From NCBI RefSeq assembly GCF_901000735.1, contig NC_081544.1, positions 22,497,900 to 22,561,899 on the forward strand: a stretch of 64,000 bases of DNA, in the 5' to 3' direction. The position numbers and the translations under genes were made by a program. How positions within the stretch are numbered: the first letter of the stretch is position 1; each line of letters opens with the position of its first letter. Below are positions 1 through 15,383 of the stretch, piece by piece. The stretch comes from Corylus avellana. Taxonomy: Eukaryota > Streptophyta > Magnoliopsida > Fagales > Betulaceae. Under the pieces are notes generated by a model. That model saw nothing but the letters and a program-made list of their open reading frames with translations, ran no database searches and was not told the origin of the DNA.

Positions 1-675
1 GGAAAGATTCTCACAGAAAAACGGACCACAAGCCTTTCAACTTCAGAAAGCTATCTCCAGCTTATCGCAGGATAGCATGTCTGTAAGCTCTTACTTTACT
101 CGTCTCAAATCCTCTGTGATGAATTCAGCAACTATAAGTCTTTTTCTCCATGTACTTGTGTTCCTGCATGTTCTTGTGGTAGCTTGAAATCTGTCCAAAC
201 ATTTTTTGATCAACAGTACGTTTTCCAATTTTTAATGGGGCTCAATGAGTCTTTTGCTCACATCAGAGGTCAAATCCTCTTGATGGATCCACTTCCTCCA
301 ATTAATAAAGTGTTTTCACTAGTTGTTCAAGAAGAAAGTCAAAGACAAATCTTCATAGGATCCATGACTTCAAACCCTGCAGACTTGATAACCAAATCTG
401 TCCCCACACAGCAGAATAGGTTTCCTAAGCAGATGACTCGAAGGGATAAACCAGTCTGTACTCATTGTGGCATTTCTGGACATACCATTGATAAATGTTA
501 CAAGTTACATGGCTTCCCCCCTGGATTCAAATTCACAAAGAGGCCTTATTTTTCCCCAAGCTCAAGTGTAAACTATGCTGCTCAGACTCATGGAAAACAT
601 TTTTCTGCAACTCCACAAGTTCCTCAGCTGCCAATTACAGTAGAACAGTGTCAAAGGCTTTTGGAATTCTTGTAG
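1..675 (+). pseudogene. copia gag fragment with zinc knuckle
   Basis: The open stretch at 184-675, continuing upstream with interruptions, encodes the C-terminal part of a copia gag nucleocapsid precursor. A CX2CX4HX4C zinc knuckle (CTHCGISGHTIDKC) lies near 460-500, the RNA-packaging motif of this family, followed by the usual KLHGFPPG segment. Frame 184-675 ends in TAG at 673-675, where the reading suggests an original CAG (Gln), because gag-like sequence continues beyond it. No proper start codon is visible. It is a remnant, not a gene. Confidence 0.85.
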
Positions 676-2800
676 ACAAATCCTCATCAAGCTTCCGCCA
701 ATCAAGTAGGTTCTTTACCTGCTCCTCAAGACCACCTTTTCTCTCAGGTTTCAGGTAACACTCATGCTTTCAGTATTCAGCACTCTGTTTTTCATTCAAA
801 CCTCAACTTACCTAAACTCAAACCAAATTCGACAGATACTCCTTGGATCATTGATACAGGAGCTACTGATCACATGGTTAATTGTGTTTCTTTGTTTACA
901 ACAATTACATATACTATATCCACATCTGTCAAACTACCTAATGGTGACTTAGTTCCTGTTACACACATAGGCACGGTTAGAATTTCAGATCATTTCATCT
1001 TGACCAATGTCTTATGTGTACCATCTTTTTCATGCAATCTCCTTTCTGTAACAAAGCTCATCAAACATCTTGGTTGCTGCCTCATTTTTATTAACTCTTA
1101 TTGTTTCATACAGAATCTAATCACTTGGAAAACGATTGGAGTGGGTGAGGAAAAAGAAGGGTTGTTCCATTTGATTCAACCTGCAAGCAAGCTTTCTGCA
1201 AACCAGGGTGTTAATTATGCTATTCTCAAAACTTCTTCAACAGACATATGGCATTTTAGGTTAGGTCATTTGTCTAATTCTAGAATAAACATGTTGCACA
1301 ATTCAGTTCCTTTCATTTCTGTTGATTCAAATACAGTCTGTAATATTTGTCCCTTGGCAAAACAGAAAAAGCTTCATTTTCCTATTAGTAATAAAACTTC
1401 AAAGGCTCCTTTTGATCTTATTCATGTTGACATTTGGGGTCCCTTTTCTCAGCAATCCACAAATCGATCACATTATTTTCTTACTATTGTGGATGACTTT
1501 AGTAGATATACTTGGGTTCATCTTATGCATCAAAAGTCCCAAGCTAGAGTTTTTATTCAATCTTTCTTCAAACTTGTAGCAACTCAGTTTAATCTCAAGA
1601 TAAAAATCTTGAGATCAGATAATGGTGCAGAATTTCACATGGAAAATTTTTTATCTTCTCAAGGAACTCTACATCAACTCAGTTGTGTAGCGACACCTCA
1701 ACAAAATTCCATTGTTGAAAGAAAACACCAACATTTACTCAATGTTGCTAGGGCTTTAAGGTTTCAATCTCATTTACCTCTTTCTTTTTGGGCAGATTGT
1801 GTTTTAACAGCAGCTCATCTAATCAACAGAATTCCATCTCCTTTGTTGTCTAATAAATCTCCATTTGAATTGTTGTTTTCTGAGCTTCCTTCTTATTCTC
1901 ATCTAAAAGTCTTTGGTTGTCTAGCTTTTGCCTCCACCTTATCTCGAGATAGACACAAATTCCATCCTAGAGCTACTGCATGTGTTTTTCTAGGTTACCC
2001 TCATGGTATGAAAGGATATAAACTTTTAAACATTCATACCGATTCTGTTTTTGTATCTAGAAATGTGGTCTTTCATGAACATGTTTTTCCTTTTGCATCA
2101 AAAGAATTTTCTTTCCATTCAGATGTTCAATCAAATGATGCAATCAATAATTCTCCTTGGTTCAATAATCTTCCCTATATTAGTGATGATACTTGTCACC
2201 ATTCAATCTCCTATTGCAGAAGATCAGTTGCATGATGATCACTCCACTCATGACATAGTTTCTCATGATTCTCATGATCATCATCTATCTTCTCCCAACA
2301 TTAATCATCAATCAGATTCTATAGCAGAATCATCTATCATCCCCACCAAAACTCTTAGGAAATCAAGCCGCACCAGGCAAGCTCCTAACTACTTGCAGAA
2401 TTATCATTGCCAACTTGCTTCTTCCAATACCACTTCATCTGATTCTATGGTTGGATTTTTTGATGACACTATAATTGATAATGATAATGCAAGTATCCCA
2501 TATTCCCTTTCTTCTGTTTTGACCTATGACCATCTTTCCCCTTCCCAAAAAGCATTCAGTTTATCTCTTATTTTCCACAAAGAACCAAAATTTTTTCATC
2601 AAGCTGTCAAGTTACTTGAATGGCGTGAAGCTATGCAGGCAGAACTTGATGCTTTGCAAGCAAACAATACATGGGTGTTAACCTCTCTACCCCTTGGTAA
2701 GAAAGCTATTGGTTGCAAGTGGGGGTATAAAACCAAGCTCAAGGCTAATGGCAGTATAGAGAGACACAAGGCTAGGTTAGTGGCAAAAGGGTATACTTAG
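676..2800 (+). pseudogene. copia protease, integrase and start of reverse transcriptase
   Basis: A protease active-site DTGAT lies near 850-865. The GAG-pre-integrase/HHCC zinc region follows (WHFRLGHL, then [11 protein letters not shown], near 1250-1370). The integrase core shows all three acidic catalytic positions: Asp in HVDIWGP, Asp in LRSDNGAEF and Glu in IVERKHQ. The frame shifts near 2050-2235, where two overlapping frames (874-2235 and 2051-2800) both look copia-like. The second contains the reverse transcriptase N-terminus (IGCKWGYKTKLKANGS, then KARLVAKGYT) and stops at TAG 2798-2800, where a Gln codon is expected. Confidence 0.9.
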
Positions 2801-4122
2801 AGTGAGGGTTTAGATTATCATGAAACATTTTCCCTTGTTGCCAAACTTACTACTGTTAGATGTCTTTTAGCTATTGCAGCAGCTAACAATTGGTTCCTTC
2901 ACCAATTGGATGTCAACAATGCCTTTCTCCATGGAGATCTTGATGAAGAGGTGTATATGACTGTTCCACCTAGTTTTTCCATCAAGGGGGAGTCACAGGT
3001 GTGTAGATTGACAAAATCTCTATATGGTTTGAAGTAGGCCTCTCGTCAGTGGTTTTCTAAGTTCTCCAATACACTGGTTGCTCAAGGCTTCATTCAGTCT
3101 AAAGCTGATTATAGTCTTTTCACTAGAAATGAGGGTTCAGTTTTTATTGCCCTTTTGGTTTATGTAGATGATATTGTCTTGGCTAGTAACAACTCTGCAG
3201 CCATCAACCAGTTTACTTCTTCTCTCAATGAGAAATTTAAACTTAAAGACTTTGGGGAAGTTGAAGTTTTTTCTTGGCTTAGGTGTAGCTAGATCAGATA
3301 AAGGAATCTCTTTATCTCAAAGGAAGTATGCATTGGAGATCCTTGAAGATTTTGGTTTATTGGCTTCTAAACCATCCAAATTTCCTATGGAACAGAACCT
3401 CAAAATTTCTAAGGATGCTGGTTCCTTATTGGCAGATTCAACTAGCTACAGATGTCTCATTGGCAGATTGATTTATCTTACAATCGCACGTCCTGATTTA
3501 GCTTATGTGGTTCATACCCTCAGTCAGTTCATGGATCAACCCCGGCAACCTCATTTAGATGCTGCTCAAAGGGTGTTAAGGTACCTAAAGGCTTCTCCTG
3601 GTCAAGGGTTATTCTTTCCTTCTTCGTCAGATTTTTAGGTAAAAGCTTTTTGTGATGCTGATTGGGCTGGCTGCTTGGACACTCGAAGGTCTATCACTGG
3701 TTATTGTATTTTTATTGGTGATGCTTTAGTCTCATGGAAGTCCAAGAAACAATAGACGGTTTCCAGATCATCTGCTGAGTCTGAGTAGGGCTATGGCATC
3801 CACTTGCTGTGAGGTTACCTGGTTATTCAGCTTACTCAAGGATTTACAAGTTCTTCATCCACAGCCTGCAGCTCTTTTCTGTGACAGCAAGGCTGCAATT
3901 CATATTGCAGCTAATCCAGTGTACCATGAACGCACCAAGCACATAGAAATCGACTGTCACCTTGTCAGGGAAAAGATTCAACAAAGTGTTATACATACTT
4001 TGCATGTTTCTTCTGCTGCCAACTTAGCTGATATATTTACCAAACCTCTTGGTTTTGCACAATTTAGTGCTTTGCTGTCCAAGATGAACATACTCAATAT
4101 TTTTCATCTTGAGGGAGAGTAA
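2801..4122 (+). pseudogene. copia reverse transcriptase and RNase H remnant
   Basis: Reverse transcriptase continues in broken frames: [22 protein letters not shown], the palm motif YVDDIVLAS near 3160-3185 and LGLGVARS. RNase H follows with CDADWAGC and [10 protein letters not shown], ending in KPLG and the stop at 4120-4122. In-frame TAG codons at 3035-3037, 3636-3638 and 3753-3755 each replace a Gln expected from the surrounding copia motifs (for example YGLK-stop-ASRQW). A frameshift lies near 3250 and a small deletion near 3786. It is clearly inactive. Confidence 0.9.
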
Positions 4123-4356
4123 CAGCAGCTCATCATCTCATCATCAACAGATTATTCTTTCTTATATTGCATACGTGTATATAAGTTATTTAATTTGTTA
4201 TATCAGCTAGTTAGTTATGTAAGTTGGAACCGTTATGTTGTTAGTATATACTCTGTTATTTGAGTTGTAAAACAGAGTATATAAACTCATATATCACTTT
4301 GTATTTTAGCAAGTTAATGAGATCAGTTTTATCTTCAATTTCTTTCTTTCTTAACA
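4120..4356 (+). repeat. 3' LTR of the copia element
   Basis: It begins right after the purine-rich tract at the RNase H stop codon and ends in AACA before sequence that belongs to the reductase promoter. About 237 bp. It holds an AT-rich promoter-like region and short polyadenylation-like sequence. The left edge (TAACAG rather than TG) is inferred from the tract, because no second LTR is in the window to compare. Confidence 0.6.
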
Positions 4357-4440
4357 ATTTGATAGACCTCCCAAAAAAATAATATTCTTCATTGTTAAAT
4401 CGTACAAGATACAAATGATTAGACAAAAAAAATAGTATAG

Positions 4441-4797
<357 letters not shown>

Positions 4798-4854
4798 TGA
4801 TTTTTATCTTTTGGAATTATTATTATTATTATTTGTTTTTTTAAATTTTTGTGA

Positions 4855-5079
<225 letters not shown>

Positions 5080-5225
5080 TAATTAAGCTTAGTGCTTCTG
5101 ATTCTGTTTTGTTCTTGTCTGGCTGTCGTAAAACAGGAGATGTTGGAAATAATTAATTAGCACCATCTTTTGATATATATATATACACAAGTGATGCCGT
5201 ATGCAATGGTATAATATAAATCTAA

Positions 5226-6588
<1,363 letters not shown>

Positions 6589-7277
6589 AACAACAATGGT
6601 CAAACTTAGGCTGCATGTTGATATTTTCATTAACTATTGTTTCTTCTTTGTGATTGTGGAGTGGACCTAGTGGGATAAATGTACGGAAAAGTTTTCTTCC
6701 AAACTGGGTTAGAGGAATTTTCTTCAACTTAGTCTATAAAAGTAATGTGTCACTTTTTTTAATAACATGTGAGATTCACATAAGTTTTTAATAAAATTTA
6801 TTCAAACTTTGTCCATGCTATTAAAAAAACATGTGCGTTTTACATGTTCAATGGATACATGTCATTTTTATAAACCAGGTTAAAGGAAATTCTTTCAATC
6901 CAGTTTGGAGAAAAACTTTGTCCTAAATGTACCATTCACTTAAAGAACTCAGTTTGGAGGAAAATTTTGTCCTTTTAATAGACACATGTCAAGAAATTCC
7001 TCTAACCCAGTTTAAAGGAAAACTTTATCCTTTTTGGACTTATTAATAAACTCATATTCCCTCCTATAAAAACCAGGTTGATCTTTTGAAGAATAAGTTT
7101 GGTTTTGACGAAGCTTTCAACTATAAGGAGAGCCTGACTTGGATGCAGCTTTGAAAAGGTCAGTTTTAATTAAATTTGCTCTAAATTAAGTTTGTGAGTA
7201 ATAATATTAACAAACTGGATGGGGCAATTGCTTGACTCTTATATATATTATCAAAGTTTGTGGGAATATTGATTTGA

Positions 7278-7694
<417 letters not shown>

Positions 7695-7710
7695 TAACTT
7701 GTCTGTCTTT

Positions 7711-8141
7711 GAAGAGAAAATTACAGTTTACCTCTTAAAGTTGACAGTATTTTTTAATTTGAACACTAAAGTTTTAATTTTTGCAATCTACTCCTAAAGT
7801 TTCAATTTTTTGCAATTTAGCCAATTGTATCCAAAACTTCTCATATTGCCCATAATTTTTAATTTTTATAAAAAATTTTAAAAAAAATTCAGGGTGGCCG
7901 TAGCGACCCCTTTGGCCATCTGGCCATTTCTGCATCCCCAAATTTGTTTTGTTTTTTGTTTGTTTTTTTTTTTCCATAAAAAAAAAGAAGAAAAAATTAG
8001 GGGCAATATGAGAATTTTGGAATAATATTCGTCGAATTGAAAAAAATTAAAACTTTGTGAGGGTGAATTGTAAAAATTGAAATTTTAGTGTTCAAATTGA
8101 AAAATACTGTCAACTTTAAGAAGATGAACAATAATTTTTCC
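7711..8141. mobile_element. MITE just after the A1 stop codon
   Basis: About 430 bp with long terminal inverted repeats (AAAGTTGACAGTATTTTT at left, its complement at right). It is absent from A2, where the stop is followed directly by CTGTCTGTCTTTTAAATTTG. The GTCTTT hexamer occurs on both sides (about 7705-7710 and 8142-8147) and may be the target duplication. It inserted after A1 and A2 separated and replaces most of the A1 3' UTR. Confidence 0.7.
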
Positions 8142-9117
8142 GTCTTTTAAATTTGCACTTGTTCGTGTTTTAAATTTGCACTTTTTTCGTGGTGTAGTTG
8201 GCAGAATGATCAGTTACTTGTTGGTGCTACTGTTTTCCTACTGTTGTGGTCTGCGGCCAAATGATTACTGGAGTTCAAAATGTATATGGAATATACATTA
8301 ATAAATCCCAAGTTATTTACAATAATTTAAAAACATTCCAGAATCTGTAGCAACCAAAAACCTTCTTCAATCTTGATCTGGTAAGCGTAAACGCCAAAAA
8401 ATGGTTTCTCTCACTAGACTCTAGTATATACTATAGTATATGAAGTTATAACTTCATATGACTAATTCATATATGAAGTTATACAAAACGGATGAATATT
8501 GTGTTCATTTATGAGATAGAGTGCAGACTGATTCGATTATTCAACTATATATAACTCTTGGCCACTTTTCATTATTTAGTTTAAAAAGTATTTTTAATAT
8601 TTAAAAAGTCGTGTCAAATAAAAGTTGACATATTTGGTAAAAAAAATTTAGAAATACTTATTTTTATTTTTTTTACTCTAAAAATGACAAAAATGTACTT
8701 TTGACAAAGGTATAAAAATAAAATTTTTTTGACTTAAAAGCTCAATTTATCCAACGCAATCTTAAACCGACTCTAAATCCAATAGGAAACTTATTTTTTA
8801 AAGAGTACAGATAAGAACCAATAACACAGTAAACAGTGAAAGCACAAGAATTTTTTCTGTGCTTCCTTTTTTTTAAAAAAAAGAAAGAAAGAGAGTAGAG
8901 AATAGTCGGTGCATGTACAAGGCAACAATCCAAACCCGAAGATTCTGTATGGCATTTTGATCTCATCAACCCAATAATCTTCTTTCCAAGAGTCAAGACC
9001 GATTTGGTGCAGGTTTTGTACAAAAATTATAATATGTTAACCGACCAAATTTAATTTTAAGGTTTTATTTCTTAAATAGGAGAGAATAAAATATTAAACT
9101 TAATGTTAAAAAAATTA
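8142..9117. other. Intergenic block D1, 3' flank of A1
   Basis: No gene is seen. This block is repeated at 17590-18287 and at 22033-22982, and marks the repeat unit of the A-B duplication. It contains the A-type 3' flank (TTGGTGCTACTGTTTTCCTAC), AT-rich sequence, a poly-A run and a conserved segment near 8920-9020. Confidence 0.75.
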
Positions 9118-10081
9118 GGGGTAATTACTTTTTACTTCTATGAACTACAGCGCCTTAATATTTTTCTCCCATGAACTACTAACTATGACACCTGACCCCA
9201 TCAAATTATCCCTTAATATTTTTCTTCCATGAACTACCAACTATGACACCTGACCCCATTAAACTATCATCTTATGATAAAAAATATAATTCCGCTAATC
9301 AAATGTGTTAAAATTGACGATCAACGATCATGTACAAGTCCTGTACTATTTTAAATTTTTTTCTATTATTTTTGCCCCCACTTTTTTATGCGTTGGATTA
9401 GAAAGTGAAAAAGTGAAAGACACATGACTTGTACCTTTTGCCACTGCCAGACTGCCAGTTTCCCCTAAATCCCTCTCTGCGCGGGAAGTTTACATTTGAC
9501 AACATCCTCACAACTCACCAATTTTTATCCACGGCAAAATCAAAGGTAGAAATTTGAGACACCTTCAATTGAGGGTTCGGTGGGTATTGAACCGGACAAA
9601 AGAAAAACCTACAAAATATAAATTTATCTATCAACACCCTTTTGTATTAGAAAAATGTTACATATATTTTTATTTTCACGCTTTTTTACGTAATATTTAA
9701 TAATAATCAATCTAAAATTTAATAATAATATGGGATAAATTTCAAAAGAAGAAAAGATCGATAACGTGAGAGAGAAGGCAAAAGAATTAGGACCATTAGA
9801 ATATTCAACATGGTCTTTCGTATTATATATAATAATTTAAAAAGTGAAAAAGTGAAAAATTGAAAGACACATGAAAAAGTGAGGGCAGAAGTGAATGAAA
9901 AAAATTTAAAATGGCACATGACTTGTACATGATTGTTGACAGTCAATTTTAACCCATTTAACTGACGAAATGAGATTTTTTATTATAAGATAGTAGTTTG
10001 ATGGGGTCAAGTGTCATAATTAGTAGTTCATGAGAGGAAAGTGTCAAAGTACTGTAATTCATGGGGCAAAAGGTAATTACC
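9118..10081. mobile_element. Mutator-like MITE upstream of B1
   Basis: Long terminal inverted repeats: GGGGTAATTAC and CATGAACTAC at the left, with their complements at the right end. Sequence matching AAAAAATTA flanks both ends, compatible with a 9-bp target duplication as in Mutator-like elements. A homologue sits at the same position before B2 (22983-23818). It encodes nothing. Confidence 0.7.
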
Positions 10082-10595
<514 letters not shown>

Positions 10596-10689
10596 TAGCT
10601 AGCTAGGGAGGTTGATATCTTAGAAAGTTTTTAGTGAACCATAATCATAAGATTAAGCCTTTAGCATTAATTCCTTAAAAAAACGTGCT

Positions 10690-11418
10690 TCTTGTGTAAG
10701 ACACTTTTCTCTCTCTAAGAAGTTCCTCTCTTGCGTTGCCTACGAGGAGGAAAGAACTCCTCTTCCTCCCCTCCCTCATTAAGTTGCTTTATTCTAATGA
10801 TGTCCTACTAGAGTTTTCTCTAGTCCTTTATGTCTCTTACAAGGCCTTATTCATCACCTGGGCGATTTATCTCTATCCTCTGAAAGTCACAACCTTAGCC
10901 CCTCCACTGCTGCCTTGCAACCTCTTCTGACCTGATACGTCGCCTCCATCTCTCAGATCTACCTTGGTTTTAGATTTAGGTTTTTTCAAGGTTAGATCTG
11001 TTAGCATCGGTCAGCTCCGCCCATCAATGCGCCTCGATCTCCACCATCATCTTTGGCCTCCCTACTCCACGTTGCCGACTCTCGCATTTCCGTTGAGCCT
11101 TCACGCACCAGCGTGTGGAGCTCATGCTCTAGCTCTTGGATCTCATGCGCCTTCGTGTTCCCGCCATGTCTGCCGTTGGTGATGCCAATTTCTAGGTTTA
11201 GTGATTTATTTCAGTTATTTTCTCTATATTTCTGTTGGGTGTTATTGTTTTCAACTTAACTCAAATTAACCGGTTAGTCTTCAGACTCATTGTCTATGAC
11301 GGAGATCCCGCTTCCGTTCTTTCTCATCTTAGTTTGTTTGGTTTTCTTAAAAGTAGGACTATATCTAAATTTTTAGGGGTTCTCTTACTCCCAAGGTGTT
11401 ATACTTATCTACCATAGT
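10690..11418. repeat. Unclassified 0.7-kb block shared by the B intron 1 copies
   Basis: The block is repeated with few differences at about 31290-32018 in B2. It is less AT-rich than its surroundings, with CTCGATCTCCACC and TCTCATGCGCC-like segments reminiscent of a transposon 5' leader, but no domain is recognisable in any frame. It predates the A-B duplication. Confidence 0.5.
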
Positions 11419-12115
11419 TGTTAGGAAATTAATCCTATTTCCCAAGACCTGTGAGATGCGAAAAATAAGAAGAATGCGGAATAACAAAGATAAGCAATCA
11501 CACACGACTCAAAGATTTAAGTGGTTCGGCTTAACAAGCCTACATCTACTGGCGGAGACGACCCGGAGAAAATCCACTATCAAAAGATGGAGTACAAAAA
11601 TAGTAGAGAGAAAATCACTCAGATCCCAAAGCCCCAATACACTCAAATCTCACTATCACACAAGAAAGATTATTCCTAAAATAGAATACAAAAGACAGAT
11701 GTACAAACTCTTCTTTTGCTGGAACAGATGGCGGCTGATCTCTATTTTCTTCTCTCACTCTGCAACACCATTTTTCTTCTAATCACTTGTTTTTGGCTCC
11801 TCCAAAAACCACTAAGAAGAAAACACCCTTGCTGCCCTTGTACCTCATTCTCTTAAATTCTCTCTTTTTTCTCCTCCCTTTGGTGCTTCACGTTTTTGGC
11901 ACACACAAAAATTCACCTTGTGCTTTGTTCCTTATATAAAAGCTTAACTCTCCTTTTACATGTTGGTTTAGGACTTCTACTATAAGTCAAACAAGGAGTC
12001 CAATTACACATAGGAGAATGACTTCAAAACAAACTTGGACAAAAGTCTCCTAAACCCAAAAGGAGTAGAGAACTAGTGGGGCCCACGTGTGATGGGTGGC
12101 AAGTCACACCTAACA
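11419..12115 (-). repeat. 3' LTR of the B1-intron copia element
   Basis: The 697-bp LTR begins TGTTAG and ends CTAACA. It contains the GTGGTTCGG segment typical of copia LTR R regions near 11520. The adjoining purine tract on the 12116 side sets the orientation as minus. Confidence 0.75.
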
Positions 12116-14021
12116 ATCTCCACTTTGACTTGAATCCCATCAAGTCTACCAAAAGGTGTCTCCTCCAGATGTCTCCGCCTCTGCCCCCAAGGGCAATCAC
12201 ACTCTACAAGTGTCCCTCAAGTCCAAGCGCCTCTTGAACTTGAGCATAGGACTTGATTTAGACATTACACCATGCCTCCCTATCAGCCCCGTCGACCGTA
12301 CAGCTTTCTCCGATGACTCTTTCTTCCTGTAGACCCATCTGCACCCTTTAGCCTTCTTTCTCTTGGGTAATTCTGCCGATTCCCAAGCTTTACCATTCCG
12401 TAGTTACTCCACCTCTTTCAGCGTACCATTCTGAACAGATGATGAATCTCCACTGCAAGCTGTTAGAGCAAAAGAAACCATATACTCAAAGCCATACCTC
12501 TTTGTTGCTTTTCGATCACATTGTTCTTTGCTTCTTCTTAAAGAATAAGACTTTTCCCGGTGCTGTAAGTCTCTTGAAGATTCTCTGTCATCACATTCCT
12601 CCGTGAGTGAACACTGTTCATCAAGCTCCACCTCCACGAATTGTTTTTCTTTCTGCACTGTACTTTCAGAAAGATCATCTAAGTTAACAAACTTAGACTT
12701 CTTCGGTTCCTGCTCTGTAACTTCAGGTTCTGCACTTGACCCATCCTTGTACATAGCACACTCATTAAAAGTCACATTCCGACTTCTAATGATCTTCCGA
12801 TTTTGATCATCCCAAAATCGATAACCGAAGGCCTCATCTCCATATCCAATGAAGAAACACTTTCTAGATTTAGCATCTAGTTTACTCTGAGAATCAGACT
12901 CATCATGGACATACGAAGCACAACCAACAACTTTCAGATGTGAAAGATTTACCTCTTTTCCACTCCAGACTTCTTCCGGTAGTCTATGGCTCAGGGGAAC
13001 GGAAGACCCCCTATTTATCAGGTATGCAGCAGTGCTCACTGCATCAGCCCAGAAAGTCTTTGGTAACCCAGCATGCAATCTCATACTCCTAGCACGCTCA
13101 TTGAGAGTTATGTTCATGCACTTAGCCACGCCATTCTGCTGCGGCATTCCCGGGATAGTTTTCTCCATTCTAATCCCATTCACTGCGCAAAACTGTTTAA
13201 ACCCCCTGTCTTCGTATTCTCCTCCATTGTCTGATCTCAAACGCTTGAGCTTCAAGCCCGTTTCAGTCTCAACCATGGCCTTCCATTTCTTAAAAGTCTC
13301 AAATACATCAGATTTACTTTTCAAGAAATAAACCCATACCTTCCTGCTTGAGTCATCAATAAATGTGATGTAATACCGCGAGCCTCCAAGAGATGCCACT
13401 GGTGCTGGACCCCACAAATCCGTGTGTACCAGCACCAGCTTTCCAAGCTTAGGTGTTTTGCCAATTTCCACGAAACTCACCTTCTTCTGCTTCCCTATGA
13501 TGCAGCCTTCACTCAAATCAGACTCAACTGACTTTAACCTCGGTAGTTTTCCTTTTGACATAAGTACCTTCATCTCTTTCTCGCTCATGTACCCAAGCCT
13601 TAGGTGCCATAGTTTTGAGTCAGCAGTCGTATCTACAACAACATCTGTATCCTTGCTGTTCATGGTCATATAGAGAGTACCCGTCTTATGACCACGAGCC
13701 AAAATCCTAGCTCCCTTGCTGACCTTCCACTTTCCACCGTGGAAATGAATTGAATGCCCTTCCTCATCAAGCTGTCCCATTGAAATCAGATTCTTCTTCA
13801 GCTCTGGAACATGCCTGACCTTCTGTAGCTTCCATACCCAGTCATTGTGAACTCTAATGCGAACATCGCCTAGGCCCACAATATCCAGCGCTGTTCCGTC
13901 AGCCAAATACACCTTCCCGAAATTTCCACCAACATAGTTCTCGAGAATTTCACGGATCGCTGTCGTATGAAAAGATACTCCTGAGTCTAAGACCCAAGAA
14001 TCAAGGGGACTGTCAACAGAT
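11419..14021 (-). mobile_element. Truncated Ty1/copia element in B1 intron 1
   Basis: On the minus strand this is the 3' part of a copia element: protease edge and integrase, then a purine tract (AAAGTGGAGAT, about 12116-12126) and a 3' LTR at 11419-12115 bounded by TGTTAG and CTAACA. The reverse transcriptase, RNase H, 5' LTR and most of gag are deleted. The right edge at about 14021 is where homology with B2 intron 1 resumes (AATTCGGAGATCC). The matching 32019-32322 of B2 is missing here, so the deletion removed intron sequence too. Confidence 0.85.
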
Positions 14022-14086
14022 AATTCGGAGATCCATAGTACACAAATTAATGCTTGAACAGGGCTAAACAAAAATTGAACTAACAT
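12404..14086 (-). pseudogene. copia protease-integrase open frame with host-derived N-terminus
   Basis: The open frame of 560 codons contains a protease-like WVLDSGVSFH, the GAG-pre-integrase region (LWHLRLGYMSEKEM, GKQKKVSF), and an integrase core with HTDLWGP and LRSDNGGEY. The third catalytic residue is missing: the usual NGVAERMN motif reads NGVAKCMN, so Glu is replaced by Lys. Translation from the ATG at 14086 would begin in reductase intron sequence; about 22 residues precede the copia homology. Length and openness are striking for a dead fragment, but a working integrase is not expected. Confidence 0.8.
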
Positions 14087-14288
14087 TTTGTAAGATTCTA
14101 ATTAAAGATTACTGGCAGAACATTTTATATGCCACGTGCCTTGCTCGTTTAAAATTGATTTTGTGTGCATTTTGAGATTGGAATTGTGATCTTCTTCTGC
14201 TGGAAACTCGCAGCCATTAACTGGGTATGCAGTGGCTAAAGTTTTGGATTCTGGGCACCCAGACTTTAAGGCAGGGGACCTTGTTTAG

Positions 14289-14420
<132 letters not shown>

Positions 14421-14432
14421 TGATTGATTTGA

Positions 14433-14717
<285 letters not shown>

Positions 14718-14801
14718 TAGATTTGATGGCTTCTTTTGTGATTATGGAGTGGAGTCACATGAAAAGAGTCATTAATTCTTCTTCTGTACGTTATAATTTA
14801 G

Positions 14802-14900
<99 letters not shown>

Positions 14901-14936
14901 TAAGTTTCTGATATATGCATTTAAATTTGGTTTTAG

Positions 14937-15380
<444 letters not shown>

Positions 15381-15383
15381 TAA

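Larger units (their letters stand above)
1..4356 (+). mobile_element. Degenerate Ty1/copia retrotransposon, 5' end outside the window
   Basis: Domains run in copia order on the plus strand: gag with a zinc knuckle, protease, integrase, reverse transcriptase, RNase H, then a purine-rich tract (about 4109-4119) and a 3' LTR ending at 4356. Integrase before reverse transcriptase is diagnostic of copia. The 5' LTR and start of gag are not in the window. Several nonsense codons and at least one frameshift make it non-coding. It ends about 100 bp upstream of the TATA box of reductase copy A1, so it forms that gene's distal promoter. Confidence 0.93.

Noticed and set aside
874..2235. Functional copia polyprotein
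   Set aside because: Several in-frame stops and frameshifts before and after the integrase rule out a working element.
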